Positions 38,381-46,888 of a stretch of DNA of 49,987 nucleotides are shown piece by piece. Position numbers and translations under genes: made by a program. The notes beneath the pieces are model-generated. The model did not search any database and was not told the origin of the DNA. It worked only from the letters and a program-made list of their open reading frames with translations. Source of the stretch: a virus; IMG/VR virus record IMGVR_UViG_3300005253_000289, positions 1 to 49,987 of that record, one strand, 5' to 3'. Within the stretch, counting starts at the first letter, position 1. Every line of letters starts with the position of its first letter.

Positions 38381-39393
38381 AAAAGAGGTTGAATAGAGTA
38401 ATATTAGGTTTATCAATTTTTTGTATGTTAGTAATTGTTGGTACATTTGCATTACCACAACCAGCAGTAACTATACAGTTCCCTAATAGAATACAGGAAG
38501 TATTACCAAGTGTTGTCCATATTATGTGTGATAATTGGCAGGGGTCGGGGGTGGCTCTTACTGAGGATATAGTCGTTACTGCACGTCACGTTATAGACGG
38601 TGTTAATTATGCTATAACTTGGCAAGATACTCCAAATAGGACTATTGAAGTCGCCGGTGTTCAGGCCATTTCGCATAAGGATTACGATATTGGTTTTATT
38701 AAAATAGACAGCCCTATGTTAAAACCTGCTAAATTCGGGAGTATTAGAGATTGTGTTTTAGGGCAACCTGTGTTTATAATCGGAAGTCCTTATGGCAAGA
38801 TAAATTTCAACAACGTGACGTTGGGGATTATCAGTGGTCTCAACCGTGATTGGGATAGAATACCTTATTCAGGAGAACCTTATGGTTGGAAAATTGCTTT
38901 CACTTCTGATAGTAGTGCTCATCCAGGTAATTCTGGCGGCCCTGTGTTTACTATGGATGGGATTGTGCGTGGTCTTTTGGTGGGGGGTTACAGCCCCGTA
39001 TTGAATTGCAGTATGCCATCTGATTTGTTCCTCAATGACATTGAAACTATCAAGCTAATGTTCACTTTCAATAAGTACAAACAAGAGAAACCCGTTACTT
39101 CTGAGTATCACTATGGCCTTAAAAAATCTGGTCGTTGTGCTAAATGCCATAGTGTAAGCTCAGAAGTCACTATATCTGTCGATATGGTGAAACGAGATGT
39201 TAAACGTATTTATTATAGGGTATCTGGTTCCTCAAATAATTCTGATGAACAAGGTTGGGCGGTATATAATAAAAAGAAGTTAATTGTTAAAGGCTCTGGT
39301 GAAGGTGAGTTTGATTTACTAATAGACGGTAAAACATATCGAGTTTATTGGGTTGATAAGAAGAGTGCGTTTGTAGAGATTAAGGTAGAGTAA
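38377..39393 (+). CDS. HtrA/trypsin-like serine protease with signal anchor and CXXCH motif
   Basis: A 338-residue protein overlapping the portal gene by 4 bases. The N-terminus (KKRLNRVILGLSIFCMLVIVGTF split by charge) is a signal peptide or anchor. The catalytic triad is TARHV (His71), DYDIG (Asp104) and HPGNSGGP (Ser186), all in family spacing. A C-terminal 80-residue domain follows CAKCH (Cys254, Cys257, His258), a c-type heme-binding-like motif. HtrA proteases act outside the cytoplasm; a role in head maturation would be unusual. Whether it is exported or packaged is unknown. Confidence 0.8.
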   Translation: MKKRLNRVILGLSIFCMLVIVGTFALPQPAVTIQFPNRIQEVLPSVVHIMCDNWQGSGVALTEDIVVTARHVIDGVNYAITWQDTPNRTIEVAGVQAISHKDYDIGFIKIDSPMLKPAKFGSIRDCVLGQPVFIIGSPYGKINFNNVTLGIISGLNRDWDRIPYSGEPYGWKIAFTSDSSAHPGNSGGPVFTMDGIVRGLLVGGYSPVLNCSMPSDLFLNDIETIKLMFTFNKYKQEKPVTSEYHYGLKKSGRCAKCHSVSSEVTISVDMVKRDVKRIYYRVSGSSNNSDEQGWAVYNKKKLIVKGSGEGEFDLLIDGKTYRVYWVDKKSAFVEIKVE

Positions 39394-39521
39394 TGCCAGC
39401 AGAAGAGCATAGGAAATTAAAGCGGTCAGCTAAAAAAGCAGGATTGACAGGTGAGCGTAAGGCCGCATACATTTATGGTACGTTACACAAGATAGAACAG
39501 CGTAGAAAGAAAAAGTATTAA
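39393..39521 (+). CDS. 42-residue basic protein
   Basis: ATG at 39393 and stop at 39521 overlap both neighbours as TAATG. Strongly basic (KLKRSAKKAGLTGERKAAYIYGTLHK then EQRRKKKY). Small basic proteins with YIYGTL-like cores occur in many phages. Function unknown. Confidence 0.55.
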   Translation: MPAEEHRKLKRSAKKAGLTGERKAAYIYGTLHKIEQRRKKKY

Positions 39522-39769
39522 TGAAAACTTGTACGTTTAATGATATAAAATACCATCTTATACTTGATAGTTTAGACGGTAATTGTGACACAGATACTAA
39601 GTTCTGGATAATTATTGAGCGTGACTTAAGCAAAAGAGTTGGATTGGAAACGTCCATACACGAAGCGTTGCACGCTTGTAGTTGGGGAACTTCCGAAGAA
39701 AAGGTAACAAAAACCGCAAAAGATATTGCAAGATTTTTGTGGGGTTTAGGGTATAGAAAGGTTAAATAA
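39521..39769 (+). CDS. Small HEXXH metallopeptidase-like protein
   Basis: An 82-residue protein with SIHEALHACSW, a zinc-binding HEXXH, followed by SEEKVTKTAKDIARFLWGLGY where a downstream Glu may be the third ligand. This short family is common in phage head regions and has no assigned substrate. ATG overlaps the upstream stop. Confidence 0.7.
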   Translation: MKTCTFNDIKYHLILDSLDGNCDTDTKFWIIIERDLSKRVGLETSIHEALHACSWGTSEEKVTKTAKDIARFLWGLGYRKVK

Positions 39770-40162
39770 ATGGCAGCAACGGTAGATATAGTACAAATGA
39801 TAGAAGTACTTGCGTTAGCGGGCGGGGATGAGTGGAGAAATGTTAAATTTACTTCCAGCACTACTCCAACTGAGACGGTTCAAGGTAAACCAATAATTGC
39901 TAATTCAGCAGTTACTTTAGATTTAGGAGATATTGCTGCTGGAAGTGGTTATCTTTTATACCTGGAAGCCCTTGTTGGTAATGTGTATGTATTGCTTGGG
40001 GCTACAGCAGGAACTCCTGTATCCACTACCGCCGAACTTTATATTAAAGAAGGAGAGGGGTATATTATTCCTTTGAATCCGAATGCGACAGCAATTCCTG
40101 GCATACGCCTAATCTCCGACTCGGCCACAGGACAGATAAAATATATTTTAGTGGGGAAATAA
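39770..40162 (+). CDS. Small structural-like protein
   Basis: A 130-residue, beta-rich, Gly/Ala/Thr-rich protein without Cys, starting directly after the preceding stop. Segments such as SGYLLYLEALVGNVYVLLG suggest a compact beta-sandwich. The position between portal and scaffold suits a head decoration or connector protein, but it is not recognised. Confidence 0.55.
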   Translation: MAATVDIVQMIEVLALAGGDEWRNVKFTSSTTPTETVQGKPIIANSAVTLDLGDIAAGSGYLLYLEALVGNVYVLLGATAGTPVSTTAELYIKEGEGYIIPLNPNATAIPGIRLISDSATGQIKYILVGK

Positions 40163-40164
40163 TT

Positions 40165-40521
40165 GTGGTAGAGAAATTTGATTGTAAGATGTGTGACTTC
40201 TTGGAGTTTTATATTAAAGGTTCTCCTGATGAATGTCCTCAATGTGGTAGCAGGCGGTATATATGGGGATTGGTTAAAGAGCCAACAGTTAAACCTAAGT
40301 TTGTTAATATAGGGTACAAAGATACTCCTCGCTATTCCGCTACCCTCGGAGTATCTGAGACACAGATTGAAGATGCAAAGAGATTGCACCCCTGGGTCGA
40401 TTGGAAAAAATTTGGGCACAGTTATCGTCCTCTAATTAAAAATCGAACTGACAAAAAAAGATTAATGCGAGAAGCAAATTATGAAGAATACTCCCCTAAA
40501 GATTTCAAGGGGAGACAATAA
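40165..40521 (+). CDS. Zinc-ribbon protein with basic C-terminus
   Basis: GTG start at 40165. The N-terminus has CKMC and CPQCGSRRYIWG, a zinc-ribbon knuckle pair, then an extended region with KDTPRYSATLGVSETQ and a basic tail. The pattern recalls phage zinc-ribbon proteins such as those near capsid genes. It may bind nucleic acid or protein. Confidence 0.6.
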   Translation: MVEKFDCKMCDFLEFYIKGSPDECPQCGSRRYIWGLVKEPTVKPKFVNIGYKDTPRYSATLGVSETQIEDAKRLHPWVDWKKFGHSYRPLIKNRTDKKRLMREANYEEYSPKDFKGRQ

Positions 40522-40543
40522 AATTTTTTAGGAGGCAGGTTAG

Positions 40544-40804
40544 ATGAAAATATTACATAAGGGTTTGTTAGTTGAAAAATTAACACGTCAACAACTTGGA
40601 AAGGTTGTGTTACCTGATTCAGTTGAGGATGATTGGTTTAGAGGCAAAGTCATAAGTATTGGCCCTGATATAGAACAGGATATTAAGGTGGGTGATATTG
40701 TGATATTCCCGCCACCGCCACCGCATTTGGGTAATTACCCAACTATAGGTGATGGAGGTTACATAATACTTTCGGAAAATATGATTTTGGCACTTGAAGA
40801 TTAA
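40544..40804 (+). CDS. GroES-like co-chaperonin
   Basis: An 86-residue protein with the Cpn10 fold signature: LLVEKL, a short mobile-loop-like stretch RQQLGKVVLP, DDWFRGKVISIGP, DIKVGDIVIF and GGYIILSENMILAL. It is shorter than bacterial GroES (about 97 residues) and has a Pro-rich roof (FPPPPPHLG). As with T4 gp31 it probably pairs with host GroEL to fold the capsid protein encoded just downstream. SD TTAGGAGG is strong. Confidence 0.85.
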   Translation: MKILHKGLLVEKLTRQQLGKVVLPDSVEDDWFRGKVISIGPDIEQDIKVGDIVIFPPPPPHLGNYPTIGDGGYIILSENMILALED

Positions 40805-40816
40805 AGGAGATAGAAA

Positions 40817-41122
40817 ATGGAAAATGATAAATGTACAGTATGTCTTTCTGCGGGGTTTAAGTCGGGGACTTTAGACAGCGACAACGTATGTACAACGTGT
40901 AATAAGTTATGGCCTGGGGCTAAGAAACCAGAAGATAGAAATAAAAAGAAGAAACCAGAAGTGGAAAGTCACGAAGTCGAAATTAAAGAATTGGTTACTA
41001 ATGAGATTAATAACTTATTAGAGGGTTTTGGAATTTTGCATAGATGCTTAATTTGTAGTAATTTATATTTTAAGCGTTCCCCAGCACAGAAAAGTTGTGG
41101 GTGTGATAAGGAGACTAAATAA
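40817..41122 (+). CDS. Cys-rich zinc-binding-like protein
   Basis: A 101-residue protein. An N-terminal cluster (KCTVCLSAGFKS, VCTTC) and a C-terminal cluster (CLICSNLYF, CGCD) flank a Lys/Glu-rich linker. Two zinc ribbons are likely. Between the co-chaperonin and scaffold genes; function unknown. Confidence 0.6.
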   Translation: MENDKCTVCLSAGFKSGTLDSDNVCTTCNKLWPGAKKPEDRNKKKKPEVESHEVEIKELVTNEINNLLEGFGILHRCLICSNLYFKRSPAQKSCGCDKETK

Positions 41123-42102
41123 TGGCAGAAAAAGAGACAGAGTTTAACTCCTATTTAGATAACGCCTCCGACCCTGCTGAGAAATTAGAGGGTGATGTTA
41201 AGGAGACAAACAAACAAGATACAAGTGAAAAACTTGAAGTCAAAGTAGATGATGTTCCTAACTCTTCTGGTGAGAAGGAGGAAAGCGGAGCAGACGTTGT
41301 TGCAAAAATACAGAAGGAAGTATTAGGAGAAACTGACTCTGGTAATAAGGGGACAGACGAAGGTAATGATATACCAGATGAGTTTACTAATGCTTGCTTA
41401 AAACAAGGTTGGACGGAAGGTGAAATCAAAGAGTTTGCAACTGACCTTGATGATGCTGCATTACTTAGTTTAATACCAGAAATATTGGAGAAAGAAGAAG
41501 GGCAGGAAAAGTCGGAACCTGGTAAAGACCAGGCTAAGCAAGAGGCTAAAGCCAAAGCTGCCGAGGAAGCTGCTAAAGAAGAACCTACTAACAAAGAGTT
41601 AGCTGCATTAAAGAAGGAACTTACAGAGATTAAAGAGAGTATAAGTGCATCGAAGAAGGATAGAGATGTCAAAGATGAGGTGGCTATGGTAGAGACGGTC
41701 AATCAGGTATTTGATGAGGTAGGTAAGGAATTTGAGATATTCGGGAAAACCGAAGAACTCTTAAAGTACCCTGCTGGCCCTAAGAAGGGCGAAGTTGTAC
41801 CTACATCTCCCGCTATGATTGCCCGTGCTGATGTGTGGGATAAGGCGGTTCCATTCATTCAGAGTGGGATACCAGTCAAAGATGCTATGGATATTGCTTT
41901 GACGTGGTACAAAGGAGCGAATTTAGAAAAGGATGTCAAACGTAATTTGGTAAAGGATTTGAAGAAGCACTCAACCAAGTTATCAGCGAAGCGTTCTGGC
42001 AAAGAAACTGTGAGGACATTTGAAAGTGAGGAGGAACGACAAGCTGAGGTTGTGCGAGACGGAGCCAGGAAGGCGGGAATAAAAGGAAAGTATGGTATAT
42101 AA
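41122..42102 (+). CDS. Scaffold-like protein
   Basis: A 326-residue, very charged helical protein rich in Glu, Lys and Ala, directly before the major capsid gene. A long acidic N-terminal half (EGDVKETNKQD, EESGADVV) leads to a coiled-coil-like stretch (ELAALKKELTEIKESISASK) and a basic end (RKAGIKGKYGI). This composition and position match phage scaffolds, which direct procapsid assembly. Confidence 0.75.
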   Translation: MAEKETEFNSYLDNASDPAEKLEGDVKETNKQDTSEKLEVKVDDVPNSSGEKEESGADVVAKIQKEVLGETDSGNKGTDEGNDIPDEFTNACLKQGWTEGEIKEFATDLDDAALLSLIPEILEKEEGQEKSEPGKDQAKQEAKAKAAEEAAKEEPTNKELAALKKELTEIKESISASKKDRDVKDEVAMVETVNQVFDEVGKEFEIFGKTEELLKYPAGPKKGEVVPTSPAMIARADVWDKAVPFIQSGIPVKDAMDIALTWYKGANLEKDVKRNLVKDLKKHSTKLSAKRSGKETVRTFESEEERQAEVVRDGARKAGIKGKYGI

Positions 42103-42114
42103 TGGAGAATTAAA

Positions 42115-43209
42115 ATGAGTGAAGTGACATTTGCACAGAATCTTGATGTAGCATACGCTACCCTGTGGGATATTCGTAGGAAGAATCCCCCTCTTGCTAC
42201 TTATGCTTATTCTAACTATCAGTTTTACAATACCTTTTTTAGAGGTAATGTCAAGACTGTAGGAAAGGCATTGGAGGGTCACGTGACTCTTAGTAGCGAG
42301 GGTAATGCTACGCATAGTGGTTTCTGGGCACAGGATAGTCTGATTAAGGATAATATTAATCAGAGATACCGTCTGGGTTGGGCTAAGGCCACTGGCGGTA
42401 TGATGTGGAATTTGATTGAGCAGGACATCAATCAGTCCCCCGCACAGATTTATGATGTGTGGAAACAACAGTATAATTCGTGCGTTAAGGATATGGTGGA
42501 GGAAGTATTGGATGCTATGATTAATGGCAGGAATAGTGCTTCCGATACCAACAGACCCTACTCTGTATTTCAATGGGTAGGTCAGGGTACTGCGGGACAA
42601 ACAGGTGGGTTTAATGGATATTACGGCTGCTATAACGATAGTACTACTACTACTGGTACTGTCTTTAACAAGGGTGGTATCAATGCTGTTACGTACACTG
42701 ATTGGGCAAATTATTTTGCTGACCACGATAACAACATTGACGATAGTTTGCTGACCATTCTTGATACAGCTACGAGGAAGTTGAACTTCCAACCTCCGGT
42801 AATTCCTGAGAAGTTACCGATGGAGAAGGTAAACTACGCAATGTATACGAATGATACAGTTATCAAAAACCTCAATGCTTTCTATGCAAAGAGTGATGAT
42901 AATATGGGTTATCGTCCTGACGCTCATTATGGGACACCTGGTTTCAATCGTATACCTATGGTTTACACTCCCCCACTGGATACGGCTAACTTAGCTGTTT
43001 ATGGTACTAATCCGATTCTTGGATTGAACCATAACTTTATATATCCAGTTATCTTGAGGAATTGGGATTTCCGTATTACAAGGCAGGTTGCAAATCTTAG
43101 ACATACAGTTATGGAACTGTACATGGATTTAGTTTATCAAATTTGGTGTAACAGTTCACCTAAGTATTGTGGGTTCTTGATTACAGAGCCGGAGCAAACT
43201 CCGTCTTAA
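42115..43209 (+). CDS. Major capsid protein
   Basis: A 364-residue protein directly after the scaffold, in the size range of HK97-fold capsids. It has Gly/Asn-rich loops, a helical centre (IYDVWKQQYNSCVKDMVEEVLDAMINGRN) and a C-terminal beta-rich region with YPVILRNWDFRITRQV. Low Lys/Arg in the middle and its strong SD (GGAGA) fit an abundant protein. The assignment rests on gene order, size and composition; the fold itself was not compared. Confidence 0.8.
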   Translation: MSEVTFAQNLDVAYATLWDIRRKNPPLATYAYSNYQFYNTFFRGNVKTVGKALEGHVTLSSEGNATHSGFWAQDSLIKDNINQRYRLGWAKATGGMMWNLIEQDINQSPAQIYDVWKQQYNSCVKDMVEEVLDAMINGRNSASDTNRPYSVFQWVGQGTAGQTGGFNGYYGCYNDSTTTTGTVFNKGGINAVTYTDWANYFADHDNNIDDSLLTILDTATRKLNFQPPVIPEKLPMEKVNYAMYTNDTVIKNLNAFYAKSDDNMGYRPDAHYGTPGFNRIPMVYTPPLDTANLAVYGTNPILGLNHNFIYPVILRNWDFRITRQVANLRHTVMELYMDLVYQIWCNSSPKYCGFLITEPEQTPS

Positions 43210-43226
43210 CAATAAATAATAAAAGG

Positions 43227-43289
43227 ATTGACTAAGGAGGCCCAATTAAAGGAAATTAATGGATAGGTTTGGGCAATCAATAACTTTTT
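43227..43289 (+). terminator. Stem-loop with T-run after the capsid gene
   Basis: GCCCAA (43240-43245) pairs with TTGGGC (43269-43274), extended by ATTGA with TCAAT on the outside, and five T follow at 43285-43289. It could partially end transcription after the capsid gene or adjust the level of the next gene. Confidence 0.35.
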
Positions 43290-43303
43290 AGAAAGGCAAA
43301 AAA

Positions 43304-44740
43304 ATGGATAATTTAACTGCGGGTAATCCTCGTGCACATCGAGTTAGACTGTACTACGATGGTACTGCTACTATTAATGAGGGTATGCCACTTTGTTACA
43401 ACTACCTTACTACCGAGAATTGGTTTGGAGGTAGTGTAAGTGAAGGTTTAGTAAGTGCAACAAATACTACAGTAGAAGGTTCTCAGAACGAAGGTAAGTA
43501 TATTCGTGTATGTAGTCCTGTGATTGTTGATACAGATGACGGAACTCCTGCGGATGGTAGCAAAATTATTACGAGTACTACTGCGGGAGACTATTCTGAG
43601 TTTAATGACTTAGAAGTAGGTATGTGGGTTGTTGTTACTGGCACAGATGTAACTAATGGGACTTATAAAGTTACTGCTGTTACTCAGGGGGAGGATAGTG
43701 TAACTGCCGGTACAATTACTTTGGATATGGCTAATGCTTCGGGTACTACTGCTGATGTTGCTATTTCTATAAATAACTACCCTCATCACGCTGGTGCTGT
43801 TACAAGAGGTGGTTGGTGCGGAAAGACTGGACCAAGAGCGTTGGACGTTTATGTACCTAATGGGGCTATAGTTCCTATTAGAACCAATAAGAGTTGTGTT
43901 ATTGGGGACGGTTTGAGTCTTGGTAATGATGCGTATGAGGCCATAACTGGTAATGGTGAGGCTGCTCCTTGTGCTACTTCTATGGAAGTAGTGAATAGGT
44001 CAAGTGTTGATGGCGTAGTATTGGCTAAATTATTTGAGACAGGGCAACAGATTACTGCCCAAAATGCTCGTTTTAATCCTGTACGTTCCTCCGCAACATC
44101 GGGGAGAGAATATGGTATTTTTGTTGAAGGAAGTAAATTCTTCACAGGTACTACTGCTGCTCAGACTTATTTAGTTATGATTGAAGCAGAGAAACCTGCT
44201 ACGGCGGATACTACAGGAGATGGTTATGGTGGCTTGCTTTATATCAAAGGCAATAACTATGCCCAGAACGATACCAATTATACTTTTAGGGGGTTGAATG
44301 TTTCGATAAATAATAGGGCTGGTGGTACTCTTGGGAATATTTATAATACTATTAGTCTTTCCCTAAAGCAGACAAGTGGAAATATTACCAATGCTGTTGC
44401 TTTGCAGGTTGATATTCAGGACTTGACTTCTGGTACTAAAACAGAATTTGGTGGTTTAGATGTTGCTATTAATAGAGAAGGAACAGCGGCTACCACTGAA
44501 TATGGTATTCAAATTCGTACACGTGGTACAATCAATACTGCAATGAATACAGTATTCCGTGTTTCTAAGAATGCAACTGACCATGGATTTGTTAATCTGT
44601 TTAGTATTGAAACTGATGGTGTTGACTATGTATCGTGTACAGGCACGATGACGGTCACTACGGCTGATTATGCAATTCCTATTCTACTTAATGATGTTAC
44701 ACATTATCTTATTGCAGTAGATGGTATTCCAGCGGGTTAA
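43304..44740 (+). CDS. Virion surface / head-fibre-like protein
   Basis: A 478-residue Thr/Gly/Asn-rich protein without obvious Lys-rich regions, with Ala/Gly loops and VTVSG-type strands. The C-terminal half has a repeated GLNVSINNRAGG / GLDVAINREGT pattern seen in beta-helical or fibre-like proteins. After the capsid gene this suits a head-decoration or fibre component. SD AAGG. A terminator follows it. Confidence 0.65.
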   Translation: MDNLTAGNPRAHRVRLYYDGTATINEGMPLCYNYLTTENWFGGSVSEGLVSATNTTVEGSQNEGKYIRVCSPVIVDTDDGTPADGSKIITSTTAGDYSEFNDLEVGMWVVVTGTDVTNGTYKVTAVTQGEDSVTAGTITLDMANASGTTADVAISINNYPHHAGAVTRGGWCGKTGPRALDVYVPNGAIVPIRTNKSCVIGDGLSLGNDAYEAITGNGEAAPCATSMEVVNRSSVDGVVLAKLFETGQQITAQNARFNPVRSSATSGREYGIFVEGSKFFTGTTAAQTYLVMIEAEKPATADTTGDGYGGLLYIKGNNYAQNDTNYTFRGLNVSINNRAGGTLGNIYNTISLSLKQTSGNITNAVALQVDIQDLTSGTKTEFGGLDVAINREGTAATTEYGIQIRTRGTINTAMNTVFRVSKNATDHGFVNLFSIETDGVDYVSCTGTMTVTTADYAIPILLNDVTHYLIAVDGIPAG

Positions 44741-44754
44741 TCGGTATTTGAATT

Positions 44755-44790
44755 AAGTGAGGGTCATTGTGGCCCTCACTTATTTTATTA
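44755..44790 (+). terminator. Rho-independent terminator
   Basis: A perfect 9-bp stem AAGTGAGGG/CCCTCACTT with a 9-base loop lies 15 bases after the stop codon, followed by TATTTTATTATT. It should end most transcription of the capsid and fibre genes. The next gene then depends on a weaker read-through or its own promoter. Confidence 0.75.
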
Positions 44791-44806
44791 TTAAAGGAGG
44801 CAGATT

Positions 44807-45106
44807 ATGTTAGTAAAAGTTAATGTACCCCTTGTAAATATGGATGGCACATCAATGAAAGACAGGAACGAGCAAGGAGAGGAAATAGATGCTACATTTA
44901 GATTGGCAATGGTAAATGCAGTTCTTAGTCCTGTACAAAAGGAATTAGGGGTTGATAAAGTTAAGAAGTATGAATTAGCTAAAAAGATTTATACTTCTGA
45001 TGAAGTAGATTTGAACGAGGATGATATTAAACTTATCAAGGATAGAGTTGGTGAGAACTTTGCACCAATTATTGTAGGTCAAATCTATGAATTGTTGAAA
45101 GTTTAA
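44807..45106 (+). CDS. Small tail-region protein
   Basis: A 99-residue helical protein after the terminator, with SD AAAGGAGG. The YELAKKIYTSDEVDLNEDDIKLIKDRVGENFAPIIVGQIYELL segment matches the C-terminal pattern of short phage proteins of unknown role that lie near neck and tail genes. Not assigned. Confidence 0.55.
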   Translation: MLVKVNVPLVNMDGTSMKDRNEQGEEIDATFRLAMVNAVLSPVQKELGVDKVKKYELAKKIYTSDEVDLNEDDIKLIKDRVGENFAPIIVGQIYELLKV

Positions 45107-45174
45107 GACAGAAGTACATGGAGGCATGAAGCTTCTGTCTCCTGGGGCGGGGGAGGAACTGAGAATCTTCCCCC
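45107..45174 (+). other. Two stem-loops in an intergenic segment
   Basis: GACAGAAG (45107-45114) pairs with CTTCTGTC (45132-45139), and GGGGGAGG (45149-45156) pairs with CTTCCCCC (45167-45174) with one G-T pair. GC-rich compared with neighbours. The segment precedes an HNH remnant and may be part of an invading element. Confidence 0.45.
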
Positions 45175-45205
45175 TAACCTCACTTGGGGAATAATATGGC
45201 ACGTT

Positions 45206-45310
45206 TAACCAAAGTTTGAAAAAGAATTAGATAAGTGTATTTTATTGTGTTCAAATTGTCATCGAGAATTACATAATGATTTGAACATCTCAGAGGATTA
45301 TAATGGGTAG
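45206..45310 (+). pseudogene. HNH endonuclease remnant (C-terminal CxxCH part)
   Basis: The frame open from 45206 encodes KFEKELDKCILLCSNCHREL and then HNDLNISEDYNG before TAG. The CxLLCxNCHxxLH string is the C-terminal end of an HNH family, as in the remnant at 23129-23206. No start codon or catalytic core is present. A tiny ORF (MARLTKV) ends just before it in another frame, which may be a piece of the same broken gene. Confidence 0.6.
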
Positions 45311-46082
45311 ATTGACTTTAAGCTACAATGATTTAAGAGTTCAAGTATCTAATTTCTTAGGTTTAACTTCTACTGGGACTGTCCCGACAGGTACGGACTT
45401 GACGCTTGTCAACGGCATCATAGACCGAGGATTGAGACAGTTCTTGTACCCTGTGGATATGCAGACTGGTCAACCCCACGACTGGGAGTTCCTAAAAGTC
45501 TATTGGGATTTTACTACTACGTCTGGACAATGGAAGTACGCCTTACCGATAGACTTCTCAGATTTGTATTCTACTTTGTATTTTGATATAGCAAACGCTA
45601 ATCCACCTCTTGTGAAACGTAGTGCTGAACAAATACTGAGTATGCGGACAGGTGGTACTATCTCAGGTAATCCTGAGTATTTTGCTATTAATCCATTGCG
45701 GTACGATATTGAAATAGGAACTCTGTACGAATTGTGGGTGTATCCTACACCATCACAATCTGAAACTCTTTCTGGATTTTATAGAGCAGACCCAGTTCAG
45801 TTATCAGCAACTACAGATTTAGTGATTGGTGGGATTCGTGCTATTGAGGCTATCTTGGAAAGCGTCTTAGCTGTGGCCGAGCATCAAGAGGATGATATGA
45901 CGAGCAGCCACCATACAGCAAAGGCAGCCGAATTAATACAGAAACTTATTAAATTTGATACAGTAACTGCCTCTGACCATATAGGTAATTTGTATTACGA
46001 CAGAGATAAGTTAGATGGGCCACTGTGGCCCCCAGGTAGGAAATATTTTACCTATCCAGATATGAACAATGTATACCCCTAA
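45303..46082 (+). CDS. Head-tail adaptor / connector-like protein
   Basis: A 259-residue protein. It opens MGRLTLSYNDLRVQVSNFLG with a helical DxxxVxxxL start, then RGLRQFLYPVD, WEFLKVYWDFTT and WVYPTPS typical of tail-completion or adaptor proteins of podoviruses. It lies between capsid genes and the tail tube-like gene. The assignment is by pattern and place. Confidence 0.65.
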   Translation: MGRLTLSYNDLRVQVSNFLGLTSTGTVPTGTDLTLVNGIIDRGLRQFLYPVDMQTGQPHDWEFLKVYWDFTTTSGQWKYALPIDFSDLYSTLYFDIANANPPLVKRSAEQILSMRTGGTISGNPEYFAINPLRYDIEIGTLYELWVYPTPSQSETLSGFYRADPVQLSATTDLVIGGIRAIEAILESVLAVAEHQEDDMTSSHHTAKAAELIQKLIKFDTVTASDHIGNLYYDRDKLDGPLWPPGRKYFTYPDMNNVYP

Positions 46083-46159
46083 TGTAGGGATAATAATTTA
46101 GGATGAAAGGCTCACGGAAGGGGAATGTAAACTTTAACCCAAAATAGAAAGGGAATTAA

Positions 46160-46522
46160 ATGAGTAAAGGTAATTGGTTCGAGACTCGAAGAGGGGCTTA
46201 TGATTTGCGAACTGTAGCAGTTACGGCCAACTATACAGTAAGAACAGGTGGTAGTACTTATAATTTTATTGAGGATAGGGTATTAAAGGTAACAACTACT
46301 TCTGGAACTAATATTGCTATTACGTTGTCAGACGGTACATATTCTGGCCAACGAATATTAATTATTTTTGATACAGAAGGTAATAATGAAACTGTTACAG
46401 TCACTCCTGATACCGCCGTTACGACAGCAAACTATTCTCTAAGTCAAGAGAATGATTATTGTTCTCTTGAGTGGATAGATAGTACTATTGGTTGGGTATT
46501 TTTGAAAGAACTTACCACATAA
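46160..46522 (+). CDS. Small beta-rich structural protein
   Basis: A 120-residue Thr/Gly/Asn-rich, Cys-poor protein with strand patterns (VLKVTTTSGTNIAITLSDG). Similar proteins occur in phage tail or head-surface positions. SD AAGGGAATTAA upstream. Not assigned. Confidence 0.55.
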   Translation: MSKGNWFETRRGAYDLRTVAVTANYTVRTGGSTYNFIEDRVLKVTTTSGTNIAITLSDGTYSGQRILIIFDTEGNNETVTVTPDTAVTTANYSLSQENDYCSLEWIDSTIGWVFLKELTT

Positions 46523-46538
46523 TAGGAGATAGATAATT

Positions 46539-46874
46539 ATGTCAAAATTTTATAATACAAGTTTAGACAAAGTCCCCAATTCTGGTGGTTCAAATAGAGT
46601 AACTATACCTGCAACCCCATATCAGATAAGAGGGGGTACTGGTACAGGTGGTGCTGATAGTGTACCTTGTAAAGAATGTTGGATTGAGGCTGCAAATGGT
46701 GATAGTTCAGTTAGAATTAATATCGGTTCGGCTTGTACCACAACCACAGGAATACACGTACCGGAAGAAGGGGTAGATTACAGGGCTTTACATATACCAA
46801 TAGATGATTTGAACAAACTTTATTTTATTGGTGCAGCAGGTACAGATAGGGTGGACATCCTCTATCGTGAATGA
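46539..46874 (+). CDS. Small beta-rich structural protein
   Basis: A 111-residue protein of beta-type composition (Thr, Gly, Asp, Ile), starting MSKFYNTSLDKVPNSGG. Resembles short decoration-like proteins in phage structural clusters. SD TAGGAGATAG. Function unknown. Confidence 0.55.
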   Translation: MSKFYNTSLDKVPNSGGSNRVTIPATPYQIRGGTGTGGADSVPCKECWIEAANGDSSVRINIGSACTTTTGIHVPEEGVDYRALHIPIDDLNKLYFIGAAGTDRVDILYRE

Positions 46875-46888
46875 CAAGGGGAATAATT

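Noticed and set aside
41151-41702. 183-codon Ser-rich ORF on the minus strand within the scaffold gene
   Set aside because: Antisense frame of a charged, codon-biased gene; repetitive composition mirrors the scaffold sense strand and it has no start context.
41983-42792. 269-codon ORF on the minus strand across scaffold and capsid genes
   Set aside because: Lies opposite two strongly supported structural genes; no family features and no SD.
46103-46147. 14-codon plus-strand ORF (MKGSRKGNVNFNPK)
   Set aside because: Short, weak SD, no supporting feature; the gap probably only carries the next gene's SD.
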